From Chryseobacterium sp. JV274 (GTDB lineage: Bacteria; Bacteroidota; Bacteroidia; Flavobacteriales; Weeksellaceae): a stretch of DNA of 64,000 nt. Both the position numbers and the translations under genes were made by a program. The notes below the pieces were generated by a model. The model worked only from the letters and a program-made list of their open reading frames with translations, made no database searches and was not told where the DNA came from. Positions within the stretch are counted from its first letter, which is position 1. The number at the start of each line of letters is the position of its first letter. The stretch spans positions 2,356,001 through 2,420,000 of the forward strand of contig NZ_LR824569.1 in assembly GCF_903969135.1 (NCBI RefSeq), written 5' to 3'. Positions 52,470 through 62,977 of this stretch are shown here, one piece after another.

Positions 52470-55400
52470 ATGAGTGCATCTTCAGCTTTAAAAGGATATA
52501 GAACACAATTTCTATATTCATTATATAGAATATTGAATGAATATGAAAAAGGATACATCTATCAACCTGAAGGTTTTTATGAAGATTTAGATATTCTTGA
52601 TACTGAAAATAACCATATTGAAATAATTCAAATTAAAAATTTAAGCTCGAGATTAGTATTTAGTGATTTATTTACTAATACTACATCTTTTTTTAATAGA
52701 GCGGAAAAAGCAATCACTAACAATGAAAGTTGCATCCTTAAATTAGTTTCATTTGGAGAGATTAGTGATGAGATTACAGATAAGAAGAAATTAGAAAAAA
52801 AATTAAAGAATAAAAAGTTCAAACAAATCAGTATTAATAAAATTGTTGATAATTTTTTCTTTGAAATAATTGAGGAAAAAGATATTGAAGAGAAAGTTTT
52901 AAAATTAATAAAAGAGACTAATCTATTTTCAGACCCAAAGGCGGCTTTAGAATTGCTAGTCTATTGGTTATATACATTGGGTGAAAATAGAAAACCAACG
53001 AGAACTTCAGAATTAATATTAAACTTACAAAAAATAGGAAAATTTATTAGTGAACAAGAAGCTTTCAATAAATCCTTCAATAATACCATTCTACCCTTAA
53101 AAATTAAAAATATTGAAAATGCCGATTTAGCGAAATACAAAGATGACTTCTACTATGGTGTATCAGCTAGGTATGAGCATATTTTAGCTGATTTAGATAT
53201 AATACGTGAAGAAAAATTATCACAAATTGAAACTCTATTCCAAGAAAGTAATATCGTCTTTATTCATGGAGCTTCTGGACAAGGGAAAAGCACTTTAGCT
53301 TATAGATATTTAAACAACTATGGAACTGACAATATAGTATACGAACTAAAAATATCAGAATCTCTAAACAGTGTTTTTGACACCATTAATAGTTTAGACG
53401 CTTTAAGTAAAGGGTTAAAGTTCCCAATATTATTATATATAGATGTTACCCCTCAAAATACTAACTGGAATGAGATATTAAAAGAACTTTATGGAAAAGA
53501 AAATATTAAGTTTTTAGTTACTATAAGACAAGAAGATTGGAATTTCCGAAGTAATGATTTACAGCAATATTATAAATACAAAGAAATTGAATTAGATTTT
53601 AATCAAGAGGAAGCAAAAATAATCTATGACTCTCTGTCAAAATACAAAAAGGATTTAAAATTTACAGATTTTGAAGAATCTTGGAATGCATTTGGAAATC
53701 AAGGTTTATTGTTAGAATACGTTTATCTAATAAACCAAGGAAATACATTAAAAAGCAGATTATTTCAACAGGTTCAAAATATAAGAAATAAAGTTGCTCA
53801 GCAAAAAACAGATGAACTAGATATATTAAAATATGTTTGTTTATCAGATTCCTTTAATGCAAAATTAAGTTATAAAAAACTTATTAATCATCTTAACATA
53901 CAAGTGCCAATTAAGTATATTAATGAGTTAGAAAAAGAATATTTATTGCAATATTCTGAAAATAAAGAGTATTTATTAGGGCTTCATCCTATACGGTCAA
54001 AAATATTATGTGAAATTCTCTTTGATGAAGATGAATACACCGATATATATGAGTTCATTAGTAACGCTCTTTCTTTAATTGACGAAGATAGTATACATGA
54101 ATTCTTATTAAATTCATTCATGAAAGGATATAATGTTCATGAAAGTATCAAGTCCTTAATAAAAATTAATTTTAAAACATATACAGCATATAAAAATATA
54201 TTTAATGCGTTAATGTGGAAAGGAGTTTATGAATTTATATTTGAAAAGAATTTTGAAAATTTTGAAAAATTAAGAAACTTTTTAGGGGATGCATGGTCTT
54301 TAGGTCTGCCTTTTAATTTCACATCTTCAGACGGAAGTAGTATGCACGATATAATAAAAAATTCATTTCCTGATGATAAAAATGAGGTCATTAAACAAAT
54401 TCATGAAGGCTTTTCAGATGAAAGATTAGTTTTTGAATACATACTGAAATGGTTCGAAAAAATATCAATATCTGATTTAAGTATAAATAACGACGAGGAA
54501 TTAGATGCTCTTTCTGAAATTCTTTTCTGGAAGGCACATTTAAAAAATAAGATTCCTATAGAATATAATCTTCCTGACATTACTAATCTGTCAAAAAAAA
54601 TAAAAAGCAATCAAAAAGAGTTTGCTAAACTCATCTATTCTTTAGAAATGCTTCCAGAAAGTGACAGGAATTTTATCTCAAAAATTAAAAACAATCTTAT
54701 TGAATATATAAGAAAGGAATATAGTATTCCCTACTTCCAAGAAACTAATGATACGGTAGTTGCTCAATATTTTTATAACCCTATAAAATACGAAGAGGGG
54801 AATTTAGAATTTAAAGGAAATCTCTTTCATGAAATGACAATGGAAATAGTTGACTTGCTAAAATATATATTTCCACACAAGAAAAAATACAACGTAAAAG
54901 GAATTGCCCTTACAAATTTTTTAGGTATAAACTTTCCTTATGACCCCTCTGAAAAAAATATAAGTAATGAAAATCTGCCTATCGAATATTTAATTAATAT
55001 AAATTCACTCGTTTTAGGTATATATAGAATGAGTTATAAAAATTCAGAATGGAATGATTATATAAGATTACTTAATGAAAGAAGGAGTTTGTATAATGAC
55101 TTAACACAAAAACTTATCAAATCCTTTTCTGAATATTTCAAAACTAACAATTATACAGTATTTATAAATACTCTACGTTATATCAATGATAAAATTTATG
55201 GTTTAAACGAAATTTCCTTTCCTTCATCAAATGAATATAATAAGTGGGGATATAGAGAACCTATAAATAAAAACTCGTTTGAAGATAGATATACTTTATA
55301 TAAAAAATACCAGAAAGATTATTTCCAGGGAATTGAAAATTTTTTAAGGCAAATTGAGAACAATATTTTAGCAATTTATGATGAGTCACTTGGCATATCT

Positions 55401-56459
55401 AAACAAGAATACAACCATAATATTGCTTTTTATAATATTAAAGAAGCTATAAAGAATCATGTATGGTTTAAGGAAGAATATAACAAGTTCTTTAGAAAAT
55501 ATAATGAGTCATCACTTCTTAAAAACCTAGAAGAGTCGGAAAGTAATAATTTACAGGCATTATTTTATTGTTGGAATAAATTTTACTCTCGACAAAATGG
55601 TGGAAATAAAGTATTTAAAGATTCTCAAAAGCTAATAGAAAATGAAAGAATAAATTTAACAAAAAGATTTAAAGCGGAAAGAGAAAAAATCTTCAAAGAA
55701 ACAGGATTTTCTTTTGATATAGAATTAAATTCCAAATTAGAAAAAAACCTTATAATAACTAATGAAGTCTTTGGAAATACTTATTTGCACTCTCTCATAG
55801 CTGCCAGAGAATTAGTTAGAAAAGTTTTAAGCACTGGAAGTCTTTTTAGTGCAAAGAAATTATTTATTGAAATCAATATAGAAGCTGTCATTTATATCCC
55901 AACAATGTTTGGAAACCCTATTAACAATAAAGCTTTTGAGATAAATTTAAATCATCTTGATGAAGAAATAGTTGCGGAAGATTTCTATAAGTATATAAAC
56001 TTTTTTAATAATATTCCTAAATGTGTGTTGGATTATTATCAATTTGAATTATGGAATACAAGAATTGATTCACTCAAACATTTCGAACTCAATATGGGGA
56101 ATATTTCTACCTTATTATTTTTTCAAATTCAAAAAACTCATTTAAACCAAATTAAGATAAGTGACGAAGATAAAGCAGGTAGAGAAATTGTCAGCAATTA
56201 TTTTGATGAGATAAAAGTTTTCATGAAAAATAAAATTTCTGATGAACTACAGCCGTGGAAAAATATAGAAAATGATATTAGTAATAAAGAACTTTACAAT
56301 AAAACCAAATCATTGTTAGATAATTATCTTATCAATATTGAACCACAAAATGAGGATTTAGAATTACTACAAAGAGAATTAGGTGATGAATATTACATCT
56401 TTGCTGATAAAGTAATTAGTGAAGATTTTAATAATATAAAGTGTGCAGAGATATATTAA
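52470..56459 (+). CDS. Giant nuclease-STAND NTPase, Cap4/DUF4297-like N-terminus
   Basis: A 1329-residue protein. Residues 1-150 look like the Cap4/DUF4297 PD-(D/E)xK nuclease: G9-Y-x-x-Q13, E38-D39, and Q54-I-K56 in EIIQIKN. Residues about 240-420 are a P-loop NTPase of the STAND kind: Walker A GASGQGKST (267-275), Walker B ILLYIDV with D325, and an arginine-bearing sensor VTIRQEDW. The remaining 900 residues are helical, without a recognised motif, where STAND proteins carry their ligand-sensing repeats. This is the layout of antiviral STAND (Avs-type) defence proteins: sensing triggers oligomerisation and nuclease activation. Composition is AT-rich with many AAA/AAT codons. The next gene follows after 54 bases. 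Confidence 0.72.
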   Translation: MSASSALKGYRTQFLYSLYRILNEYEKGYIYQPEGFYEDLDILDTENNHIEIIQIKNLSSRLVFSDLFTNTTSFFNRAEKAITNNESCILKLVSFGEISDEITDKKKLEKKLKNKKFKQISINKIVDNFFFEIIEEKDIEEKVLKLIKETNLFSDPKAALELLVYWLYTLGENRKPTRTSELILNLQKIGKFISEQEAFNKSFNNTILPLKIKNIENADLAKYKDDFYYGVSARYEHILADLDIIREEKLSQIETLFQESNIVFIHGASGQGKSTLAYRYLNNYGTDNIVYELKISESLNSVFDTINSLDALSKGLKFPILLYIDVTPQNTNWNEILKELYGKENIKFLVTIRQEDWNFRSNDLQQYYKYKEIELDFNQEEAKIIYDSLSKYKKDLKFTDFEESWNAFGNQGLLLEYVYLINQGNTLKSRLFQQVQNIRNKVAQQKTDELDILKYVCLSDSFNAKLSYKKLINHLNIQVPIKYINELEKEYLLQYSENKEYLLGLHPIRSKILCEILFDEDEYTDIYEFISNALSLIDEDSIHEFLLNSFMKGYNVHESIKSLIKINFKTYTAYKNIFNALMWKGVYEFIFEKNFENFEKLRNFLGDAWSLGLPFNFTSSDGSSMHDIIKNSFPDDKNEVIKQIHEGFSDERLVFEYILKWFEKISISDLSINNDEELDALSEILFWKAHLKNKIPIEYNLPDITNLSKKIKSNQKEFAKLIYSLEMLPESDRNFISKIKNNLIEYIRKEYSIPYFQETNDTVVAQYFYNPIKYEEGNLEFKGNLFHEMTMEIVDLLKYIFPHKKKYNVKGIALTNFLGINFPYDPSEKNISNENLPIEYLININSLVLGIYRMSYKNSEWNDYIRLLNERRSLYNDLTQKLIKSFSEYFKTNNYTVFINTLRYINDKIYGLNEISFPSSNEYNKWGYREPINKNSFEDRYTLYKKYQKDYFQGIENFLRQIENNILAIYDESLGISKQEYNHNIAFYNIKEAIKNHVWFKEEYNKFFRKYNESSLLKNLEESESNNLQALFYCWNKFYSRQNGGNKVFKDSQKLIENERINLTKRFKAEREKIFKETGFSFDIELNSKLEKNLIITNEVFGNTYLHSLIAARELVRKVLSTGSLFSAKKLFIEINIEAVIYIPTMFGNPINNKAFEINLNHLDEEIVAEDFYKYINFFNNIPKCVLDYYQFELWNTRIDSLKHFELNMGNISTLLFFQIQKTHLNQIKISDEDKAGREIVSNYFDEIKVFMKNKISDELQPWKNIENDISNKELYNKTKSLLDNYLINIEPQNEDLELLQRELGDEYYIFADKVISEDFNNIKCAEIY

Positions 56460-56513
56460 AACTGTTTTCTTAAACAGCTATATAACTATAAAAATAACCT
56501 AAAAAAATTAAAT

Positions 56514-59500
56514 ATGCGATTTTTAAATACAAACGATTTAGAAAGATGGGCAGATACTGTGGAATGTAAATATCATTTGCCTCACGTTATTAGAAAATTA
56601 ATTTTATCTACAATCGATAATAATACAATTAAAAATATTTCTTTCCCTTATGGAGAGGATGTCCAGACAGGTGGATTTGATGGAGAGCTTAATACAGAAT
56701 CTGAAAATGTATTTGTTCCGTTAGGCGAAAGTGTTTGGGAATTCGGAACAACAACGAATAAAAAGGGAAAAGCAGATGATGATTATGATAAAAGAAAACA
56801 AGATACTTTAGGAAAGAATCCAGCAAATACGACATATATCAACATTAATGCTAAAAAATATCGAGATAAAAATAAATGGGCTGAAGAAAAAAAAGCCGAT
56901 GCCTTTTGGAAAGATGTTAGATATATAGATGCTGTAGATATAGAACAGTGGTTAGAATTAGCTCCAACAGTAGAATTATGGCTTGCTGAAAAATTGAAGA
57001 AACCTACATTAGGAATATACACAATTGAAGAATATTGGAAGCGTTGGAGTGAAAATGAATCTGTAAAAATTATTCCAGAAATACTATTAGGAGATAGCAG
57101 GTTTAAAGAGATTGAAGCAGTTAAATCATTTTTATCAAACACTGAAAAAGTACTTTACATTAAATCAATAACCACCGATGAAGCAGTGGCTTTTCCTATA
57201 GCAGTTTTCCAATCTAATGATTTATCAAATCATAATGTTGTAGTTATTGATAATAGAGAGTCTTTTAATCAATTTACACAAACAGAAAAGCCATTAATCG
57301 TCATTGCTAAATTCAAAATAGATAGCATAGATTTAAGAGGAGCTGTACAGAGAGGACATAAAGTGATAATTCCAATAAGTCTTTCGGATGAAACAACTTT
57401 ATCTGAAAAAATTCAATTACCAATAATTTCAAGAGATGCTTATGAAAAAGGATTAGAAAAAATGGGAATAGACTCTGAACAAGCAAGCATTTTAACTAAA
57501 AATTCAGGAAGAAATATCTCTGTATTAAAAAGACTATTAAAATTTGATGATAATACTAAACCAAAATATCTAGATAGTGTTGAGATTAGGGATGTCGTTC
57601 CTATGCTTTTGATAAATCGTTTTTCAGAAAACCTTGAAGGAGACAGAGAAATTATTGAAAAATTAAGCGGTAAATCATCTGATGAATATATCGAGTTTTT
57701 GAAGATTCTAGCTACATTAGAGGACTCTCCTGTTTATTACATTAATGGAGTATGGAGATTGATTTCACCAACTGATTCATGGTTATATTTTGCCAAATAT
57801 ATGACAAAGCAAGATTTTATAAATTTTCAGGAAATCTGTTTAGATGTTTTAAGCGAGACTTTGCATAAATATACTTTACCATTAGAAAATAGAGGCAATA
57901 TATATCAAACATCAGAAAATAGAACAAAGTACTCGTCAAAATTAAGAGAGGGGCTTTGTGAGACTTTGAATGTTATTTCTGCTTTTGGAGAGAATTATGG
58001 TATCACTTCTATTTCCAATATTTCTTTATATACAGATAATATCGTTCAGAAAATCCTTGAAATGGATGTAGTAGTTTGGAGGTCATTGTCAAGTAATTTA
58101 AAGCTTTTAGCAGAAGCTTCTCCGATAGTATTTTTAAATAATTTGGAAAGAATTATTAAAGATAAATCTTTTACTGTATTTTTTGAAGAAGAGCAAGGAT
58201 TTTTACATACTTCAAACGACCTAGCACCTTTGCTATGGTGTCTTGATGTTATTGCATGGTTTCCAGAACATCTTATGAGAGTTTCAGTAGCATTATGTGA
58301 AATAATATCAATGTCTCCCGAAAGTTTTCCAACAACAAATACACCATTAAGTAATCTAAAAAGCATTTACAGACCCTGGTATCCACAAACTAATACAAAT
58401 GCTGAAGATAGGAAAAAGATACTGGAAAATCTTATCAAGAAATACCCCGAAACGCTTTACGATTTGCTTTATAAATTAATCGATTCTAGATTTGATACTG
58501 CTTTTCATATATCAAGACCAAAATGGAGATTATTTTCGGAGCTTAGAGAGATTCATGTAACTCAACGCGAGGTTTATTATATGCGTAGCTTTTGTATCAA
58601 TAATATTATTGAAATGTCTAAAAATAATATCAATAGAATTTTAAATCTTATTAATTTATTAGATAATATGGAATGGGATAAAATGGACGAAGCATTATTA
58701 ACTATAGAGACTGGTATTAGTTTTGACGAAACAGAAAAGAACAAAATTTATCATAAGTTCCGAAAATTTATTGGTAATCATAGAAGTCACCCATCTGCAC
58801 ATTGGTCTTTACCAACAGAGATTCTTAATAAAATAGAACAGGTAGCACTCAAATTTAAGCAAGAAGATAATTTGTTAAATGATATCTATTTATTTAAAGA
58901 CCATTATCCAACATTTATCGAAGGAAGACAATGGGAAGATTATACAAAACATGATGAGGAAATTTTATCAAAAAGACTTCTATTTGTTGAGAATGTCTAT
59001 GATAAATATGGAATAAGTAAAATACTCGAATTAGCTTTAGATACAGAACATCCATATTTATATGGAAATGTACTAGCAATTTCTGATAAGATAAATGAAG
59101 AGGATAAGTTTATTGTTTATAAACTCGTTGAGTCAACTGATAAAAACCACTTATCTTTAGTTGGAGCGTTTATAAGAACTTCAGAAAATAAAACAAACCT
59201 GAAAACACAAACAGATATTTTAGATAAGATGCTAAAATTAGGTCTTTCAACACAGGGGACTGTTAATTTTCTTAATTCACTGCAAGGTAATATTAATTTA
59301 TGGAGATTTATTTCAGATTTAAATAACAATGAGGTTGAAAAATTATATTGGCAATCTCAACAAGGATTTTTATATACAAAGAGTAAAGAAGAACTTTTTT
59401 ATGCTTTAGATAAGTTAGAACAACATAAGAAATCTATAACCTTATTAAATACACTTGGCTGGGGGGCTTATGTACATAAAACAACTTTAACTTCAGAGGA

Positions 59501-60308
59501 GGTTTTGACAGCACTTGAAAAGGCATCATTATCAGATTTTGAAGATACATCTCATTTGGACCATCATCATTTTAGAAATCTTTTGGATTTTCTATATTCA
59601 AAAGACGATTATGATATAGAGAGGGCAGCAAAAGTTGAGATGAAATTCATGTTTATTTTTGGAGGAGATTCTTACGGACCAAAGCCAAGAAATCTTTACA
59701 AATTAATGTCACAAAAGCCAGATGAATATTTTGAGGTTTTATCACAAGTTTATTTACCAGATGATGATGAACTCAGAGAATCTGAATTGCAGAAAATAAA
59801 GGATAATCCTGAATATAACGAAATTCTTAAAATGGGATGGGGTATTTTTAATTCCTTTAATTTAATCCCTTCCCTACAGGAAGATGGTTCTTTGGATGGA
59901 GAAGTATTAAAAAACTGGATACTAGAGGTACGAAAACTTGCCGAAGAGAATCATAGGATTAGAGTAACAGATGATTGTTTAGGAAAGTTATTAGCAAAAT
60001 ATCCTATTAATATGAGAGAAAATACAGGATTTCCAAGTGAAATTTATGACCTCATTGAACAAATTAATACTAAAGAAGTCAAAGTCGCTTTTGAGATTCA
60101 AATTTCTAATAATTTAGGCTTCACTAGTAGAGGAGCATTTGAGGGAGGTGATATTGAACGATTCAGAGCTAATTATTTCAATTCTCTGTTTGAAGAAACA
60201 AAAATTACTCATCCAAATGTTTCTCTAATTTTTAAAAATCTTCGAGATAAATATATACATGAATCAAAATGGGAAGATGAAAATGCTTTACTTAGAAGTT
60301 TAGAGTAA
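56514..60308 (+). CDS. Giant protein with possible nuclease-like N-terminus, partner of the STAND gene
   Basis: A 1264-residue protein. The N-terminal 150 residues carry G54-F-D56-G57, then VPLGESVWEFGTT with W75-E76-x-G78, then K86-A87-D88-D89-D90-Y91 and K-R, followed by WKDVRYIDAVDIEQWLELAP. I know this block as a recurring domain at the N-terminus of large bacterial accessory-region proteins; the spacing D-x19-E-x-G with a following Lys suggests a PD-(D/E)xK-like nuclease, but this is inference. The region where an NTPase would be expected (VLYIKSITTDEAVAFPIAVF) lacks a P-loop. The rest is a long helical repeat-like array. Co-direction, size and 54-base spacing indicate a two-gene system with the preceding STAND protein. 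Confidence 0.6.
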   Translation: MRFLNTNDLERWADTVECKYHLPHVIRKLILSTIDNNTIKNISFPYGEDVQTGGFDGELNTESENVFVPLGESVWEFGTTTNKKGKADDDYDKRKQDTLGKNPANTTYININAKKYRDKNKWAEEKKADAFWKDVRYIDAVDIEQWLELAPTVELWLAEKLKKPTLGIYTIEEYWKRWSENESVKIIPEILLGDSRFKEIEAVKSFLSNTEKVLYIKSITTDEAVAFPIAVFQSNDLSNHNVVVIDNRESFNQFTQTEKPLIVIAKFKIDSIDLRGAVQRGHKVIIPISLSDETTLSEKIQLPIISRDAYEKGLEKMGIDSEQASILTKNSGRNISVLKRLLKFDDNTKPKYLDSVEIRDVVPMLLINRFSENLEGDREIIEKLSGKSSDEYIEFLKILATLEDSPVYYINGVWRLISPTDSWLYFAKYMTKQDFINFQEICLDVLSETLHKYTLPLENRGNIYQTSENRTKYSSKLREGLCETLNVISAFGENYGITSISNISLYTDNIVQKILEMDVVVWRSLSSNLKLLAEASPIVFLNNLERIIKDKSFTVFFEEEQGFLHTSNDLAPLLWCLDVIAWFPEHLMRVSVALCEIISMSPESFPTTNTPLSNLKSIYRPWYPQTNTNAEDRKKILENLIKKYPETLYDLLYKLIDSRFDTAFHISRPKWRLFSELREIHVTQREVYYMRSFCINNIIEMSKNNINRILNLINLLDNMEWDKMDEALLTIETGISFDETEKNKIYHKFRKFIGNHRSHPSAHWSLPTEILNKIEQVALKFKQEDNLLNDIYLFKDHYPTFIEGRQWEDYTKHDEEILSKRLLFVENVYDKYGISKILELALDTEHPYLYGNVLAISDKINEEDKFIVYKLVESTDKNHLSLVGAFIRTSENKTNLKTQTDILDKMLKLGLSTQGTVNFLNSLQGNINLWRFISDLNNNEVEKLYWQSQQGFLYTKSKEELFYALDKLEQHKKSITLLNTLGWGAYVHKTTLTSEEVLTALEKASLSDFEDTSHLDHHHFRNLLDFLYSKDDYDIERAAKVEMKFMFIFGGDSYGPKPRNLYKLMSQKPDEYFEVLSQVYLPDDDELRESELQKIKDNPEYNEILKMGWGIFNSFNLIPSLQEDGSLDGEVLKNWILEVRKLAEENHRIRVTDDCLGKLLAKYPINMRENTGFPSEIYDLIEQINTKEVKVAFEIQISNNLGFTSRGAFEGGDIERFRANYFNSLFEETKITHPNVSLIFKNLRDKYIHESKWEDENALLRSLE

Positions 60309-60327
60309 AATCATAATATAAAAAATT

Positions 60328-60370
60328 GAAAGATTGGTTGTGCAAAAAAAACATATAAAACCAATCTTTC
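60328..60370. terminator. Bidirectional terminator between the two defence modules
   Basis: GAAAGATTGGTT (60328-60339) pairs perfectly with AACCAATCTTTC (60359-60370) around a 19-base A-rich loop. It lies between the convergent giant gene (+) and the helicase gene (-). Confidence 0.75.
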
Positions 60371-60405
60371 TTTAATCCAATAATCATTTTTAGAAATCTA
60401 TATAA

Positions 60406-61410
60406 CTATTTTTTAAATATTTTCATTTTTTTATCTGATACAAAATATAATTTGCCTCTAGTCCTTGAACAAGCTACATAAAATTTATTTTTTGTAGTAT
60501 CCGATTTAAAAATAAATTTATCATTATAAAATTGCTTTAATATTTCATCATTAATTACTACACAAACATTTTCAAAAGTTAGCCCTTTACAATTTCCCCA
60601 ATTATTCGAATTACATTTATAGTTATAATGTCTTGTTAAAAATAATTTTACTATTTGATTATTCGAAACCACGTCTTGAATTTCACAATCATTTTCAAGT
60701 AATTTTATTTCAGTGTCAAATTTATTTAATGATTCAATATTGACACCCAGTTTATTCCTTATAAAATCACATACATTTTTACTACATCTTCTACTTTTTA
60801 TAAGAGAATCCGTATTTTTATTAAATCCTTTTTGTTCAAAGTATTTTAGAAAATTAGCTTCATTTTTATATAAATTTTTATTGATATTCTTGTCCCTGCT
60901 AGTATCAAAAGTATGTTGATGAAAATCTCCTACAAGGTTTATGTTATAATTACCCTCTATTATATTAACAATGAAATTAAAATCACTAGATGCAAAATCT
61001 TGAATTTCATCAATGAATACAGAATCAAAATATTTTTCAATTCTTTTTTTAACATCTTCTATACATTCTGTATTAATTAATTTAGATAGCCTATTACCAT
61101 ACAAAAATCTAAACTTATTTGTAAAACCATTATCATATATACTTTTGGGTGATTGCCAAGTGATGCCTTTAACATTATACTTGTCGCTTAAATATGGTTT
61201 ATAACAGAATGTATATAAGAAAGAGAAGAAATTTAATACTCTAATATTATTGGGTAAGTAACCATATTTTGATATTACTTCGCTTCTTATACTTTCAACT
61301 CCACTATTTGTGTAAGTAATTAACAAAAAATTTTGATGAAGATTAGTTTTTTCTACCAGAAAATATGTTTTTCCAGAACCAGCAACAGAAAGAATTATTG
61401 ACTTATCCAT
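60406..61410 (-). CDS. Minimal UvrD/GajB-like SF1 helicase
   Basis: A 334-residue superfamily 1 helicase with a complete but compact motif set: I A10-G-S-G-K-T15, II D134-E-I-Q-D138, III G161-D-F-H-Q165, IV region SRRCSKNVCDFI, V KGLTFENVCVVI, VI YVACSRTRGKLYFV. GajB of Gabija is about 490 residues and PcrA/UvrD over 650, so the inserted 1B and 2B subdomains are largely missing. It overlaps the upstream OLD nuclease gene by 16 bases and is surely co-translated with it. An OLD nuclease beside a UvrD-like helicase is the Gabija (class 2 OLD) arrangement. The very small size is unusual. Confidence 0.8.
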   Translation of the reverse strand: MDKSIILSVAGSGKTYFLVEKTNLHQNFLLITYTNSGVESIRSEVISKYGYLPNNIRVLNFFSFLYTFCYKPYLSDKYNVKGITWQSPKSIYDNGFTNKFRFLYGNRLSKLINTECIEDVKKRIEKYFDSVFIDEIQDFASSDFNFIVNIIEGNYNINLVGDFHQHTFDTSRDKNINKNLYKNEANFLKYFEQKGFNKNTDSLIKSRRCSKNVCDFIRNKLGVNIESLNKFDTEIKLLENDCEIQDVVSNNQIVKLFLTRHYNYKCNSNNWGNCKGLTFENVCVVINDEILKQFYNDKFIFKSDTTKNKFYVACSRTRGKLYFVSDKKMKIFKK

Positions 61411-62954
61411 TTTAATGCATCTTTAATATAAGTAGGAACTTCTATATTACTCTCGTCAAGCAACAATTTATACGCTGACTCTGTTTTATTTTTAAGCATA
61501 TAGTCTTGGATAGACAATTTCCTTTTTGGTGTTATAAATAGTTTATCACATAAAGCAGTATTATCTTGATATAAGCAAATTTCAAAAGTCCTTCTTTCCG
61601 TATCTACATCAAAATAAACTTTGATATTTTCTGAAGCATATTTTGCAAAATTTTCATCCATCTCACCTTTAGTCTGGCCATCATTATCAGTTATAACACA
61701 GGTTTTAATATTTAGAAGTTTTGCTATTTCTAAATAATGAGAAAAACTTGTCCCATCCACAGATAAAACATTAATCTCCAAACGATGTAAATTATTATTA
61801 AGATGTTTTTGTGAAAATTTGTCTATCAGCATGAACTCAGCATCTCCTTCTACTAAAATATTTTTACGTGCAAGTATAAATTCTAAAATATTATTATCAG
61901 GTGCTTTAATAAAAAACTGGGCTGTTTCTTTTGGAAGTGATATTAGCTTTATAGCTTTATTATCTGTACTATTTAAAAGTATAGATTTTCTCAAGTCTAA
62001 TCTTGTAGAAATTAAATTACTGTGAGTGGTTATAAATATTTGTTTATTATTGGAATCTTTAATCTTTTCAATTAGTAATCTTGTATTTACATGACTTAAA
62101 TGATTTTCAGGTTCTTCAATTAACAATGCGTCTAAATCTTGAACATTTCTACTTAATGCTAATTCAGTTTTAATAATAGCTTGTTTCCCTTTTCCTTTAT
62201 TATCTATAGAAATTTCATTTTCATAAATTGTTAAGTCATTATCTAAATTTGACTTAGAGTTATTCTTCAACGAAAAATTATAATCACCAATTCTATCATT
62301 TAAATCCTTTAAAACATTTTTTTTAAATTGTTCTTTATGATGCCTGTATTGATGATGATGCTTATATTTTTCAAGTGTATTAGTCAATGAGCTATTGTAA
62401 ATATCTTTTACATATTCTTTCATCGCATACTCATTGTTCATAGAGGAATTATCAATAAATATATGCTTTAAATGTTTAGCAAAACTATTGTATGAAATGT
62501 CGCTAAAAGTAGTAAAGGATATTGTATAAAATTCAAAAGGGAATACACAATCTGGATTTTCTAGAATGTCTTTAATGTATTTCGAATATTCATCATTAGG
62601 AAAAATATTAAGTCTTAATCCATCACATTCAACATTATCGCTATTGTTCCTCCCAGATGTTCTGTCATTATTTTGTTCATCAAGATATAATTCTAGAAAC
62701 AGTTTAGGTAAATTATTATTATTTCTTTCAGAACTTAAAAACTCCCTTATAATATCTTTATTAAACAAGTTTTCTAATCCAATATTCTCAACTTTTGTTC
62801 TACTTCCACTTAGAACTAGGTCAATAGCTGTTAAAATTGATGATTTTCCAGCCTCGTTATCTCCTATAAGTAGATTTAAATCATCATCAAAATCTATTTC
62901 TAAATTCTTAAATTTTCTAAAATTATGTAGTTTGAGTTTTTTTATTTTTTTCAT
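61395..62954 (-). CDS. OLD-family ATPase-TOPRIM nuclease, GajA-like
   Basis: A 519-residue protein with an ABC/SMC-type ATPase half and a C-terminal TOPRIM nuclease half. Walker A GDNEAGKSS (31-39); signature region ALSRNVQDLDALL; Walker B LLIEEPENHLS with E280/E281; H-loop FITTHSNLIS. TOPRIM residues: E369 in ILVEGDAEFML and D423/D425 in VITDNDGQ. This is the overcoming-lysogenization-defect (OLD) layout, as in GajA. With the helicase downstream it fits Gabija, in which nucleotide depletion relieves ATP inhibition of DNA nicking. It lies 23 bases after the 154-residue gene. Somewhat short for GajA (about 580). Confidence 0.85.
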   Translation of the reverse strand: MKKIKKLKLHNFRKFKNLEIDFDDDLNLLIGDNEAGKSSILTAIDLVLSGSRTKVENIGLENLFNKDIIREFLSSERNNNNLPKLFLELYLDEQNNDRTSGRNNSDNVECDGLRLNIFPNDEYSKYIKDILENPDCVFPFEFYTISFTTFSDISYNSFAKHLKHIFIDNSSMNNEYAMKEYVKDIYNSSLTNTLEKYKHHHQYRHHKEQFKKNVLKDLNDRIGDYNFSLKNNSKSNLDNDLTIYENEISIDNKGKGKQAIIKTELALSRNVQDLDALLIEEPENHLSHVNTRLLIEKIKDSNNKQIFITTHSNLISTRLDLRKSILLNSTDNKAIKLISLPKETAQFFIKAPDNNILEFILARKNILVEGDAEFMLIDKFSQKHLNNNLHRLEINVLSVDGTSFSHYLEIAKLLNIKTCVITDNDGQTKGEMDENFAKYASENIKVYFDVDTERRTFEICLYQDNTALCDKLFITPKRKLSIQDYMLKNKTESAYKLLLDESNIEVPTYIKDALKWISQ

Positions 62955-62977
62955 TAGTTTTAGTTTTTGATAAGTTA

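Noticed and set aside
52470..56459. Considered as a CBASS or retron effector gene because of the Cap4-like N-terminus
   Set aside because: No cyclic-nucleotide synthase or reverse transcriptase gene is nearby, and the nuclease is fused to a P-loop NTPase, which fits STAND defence better.
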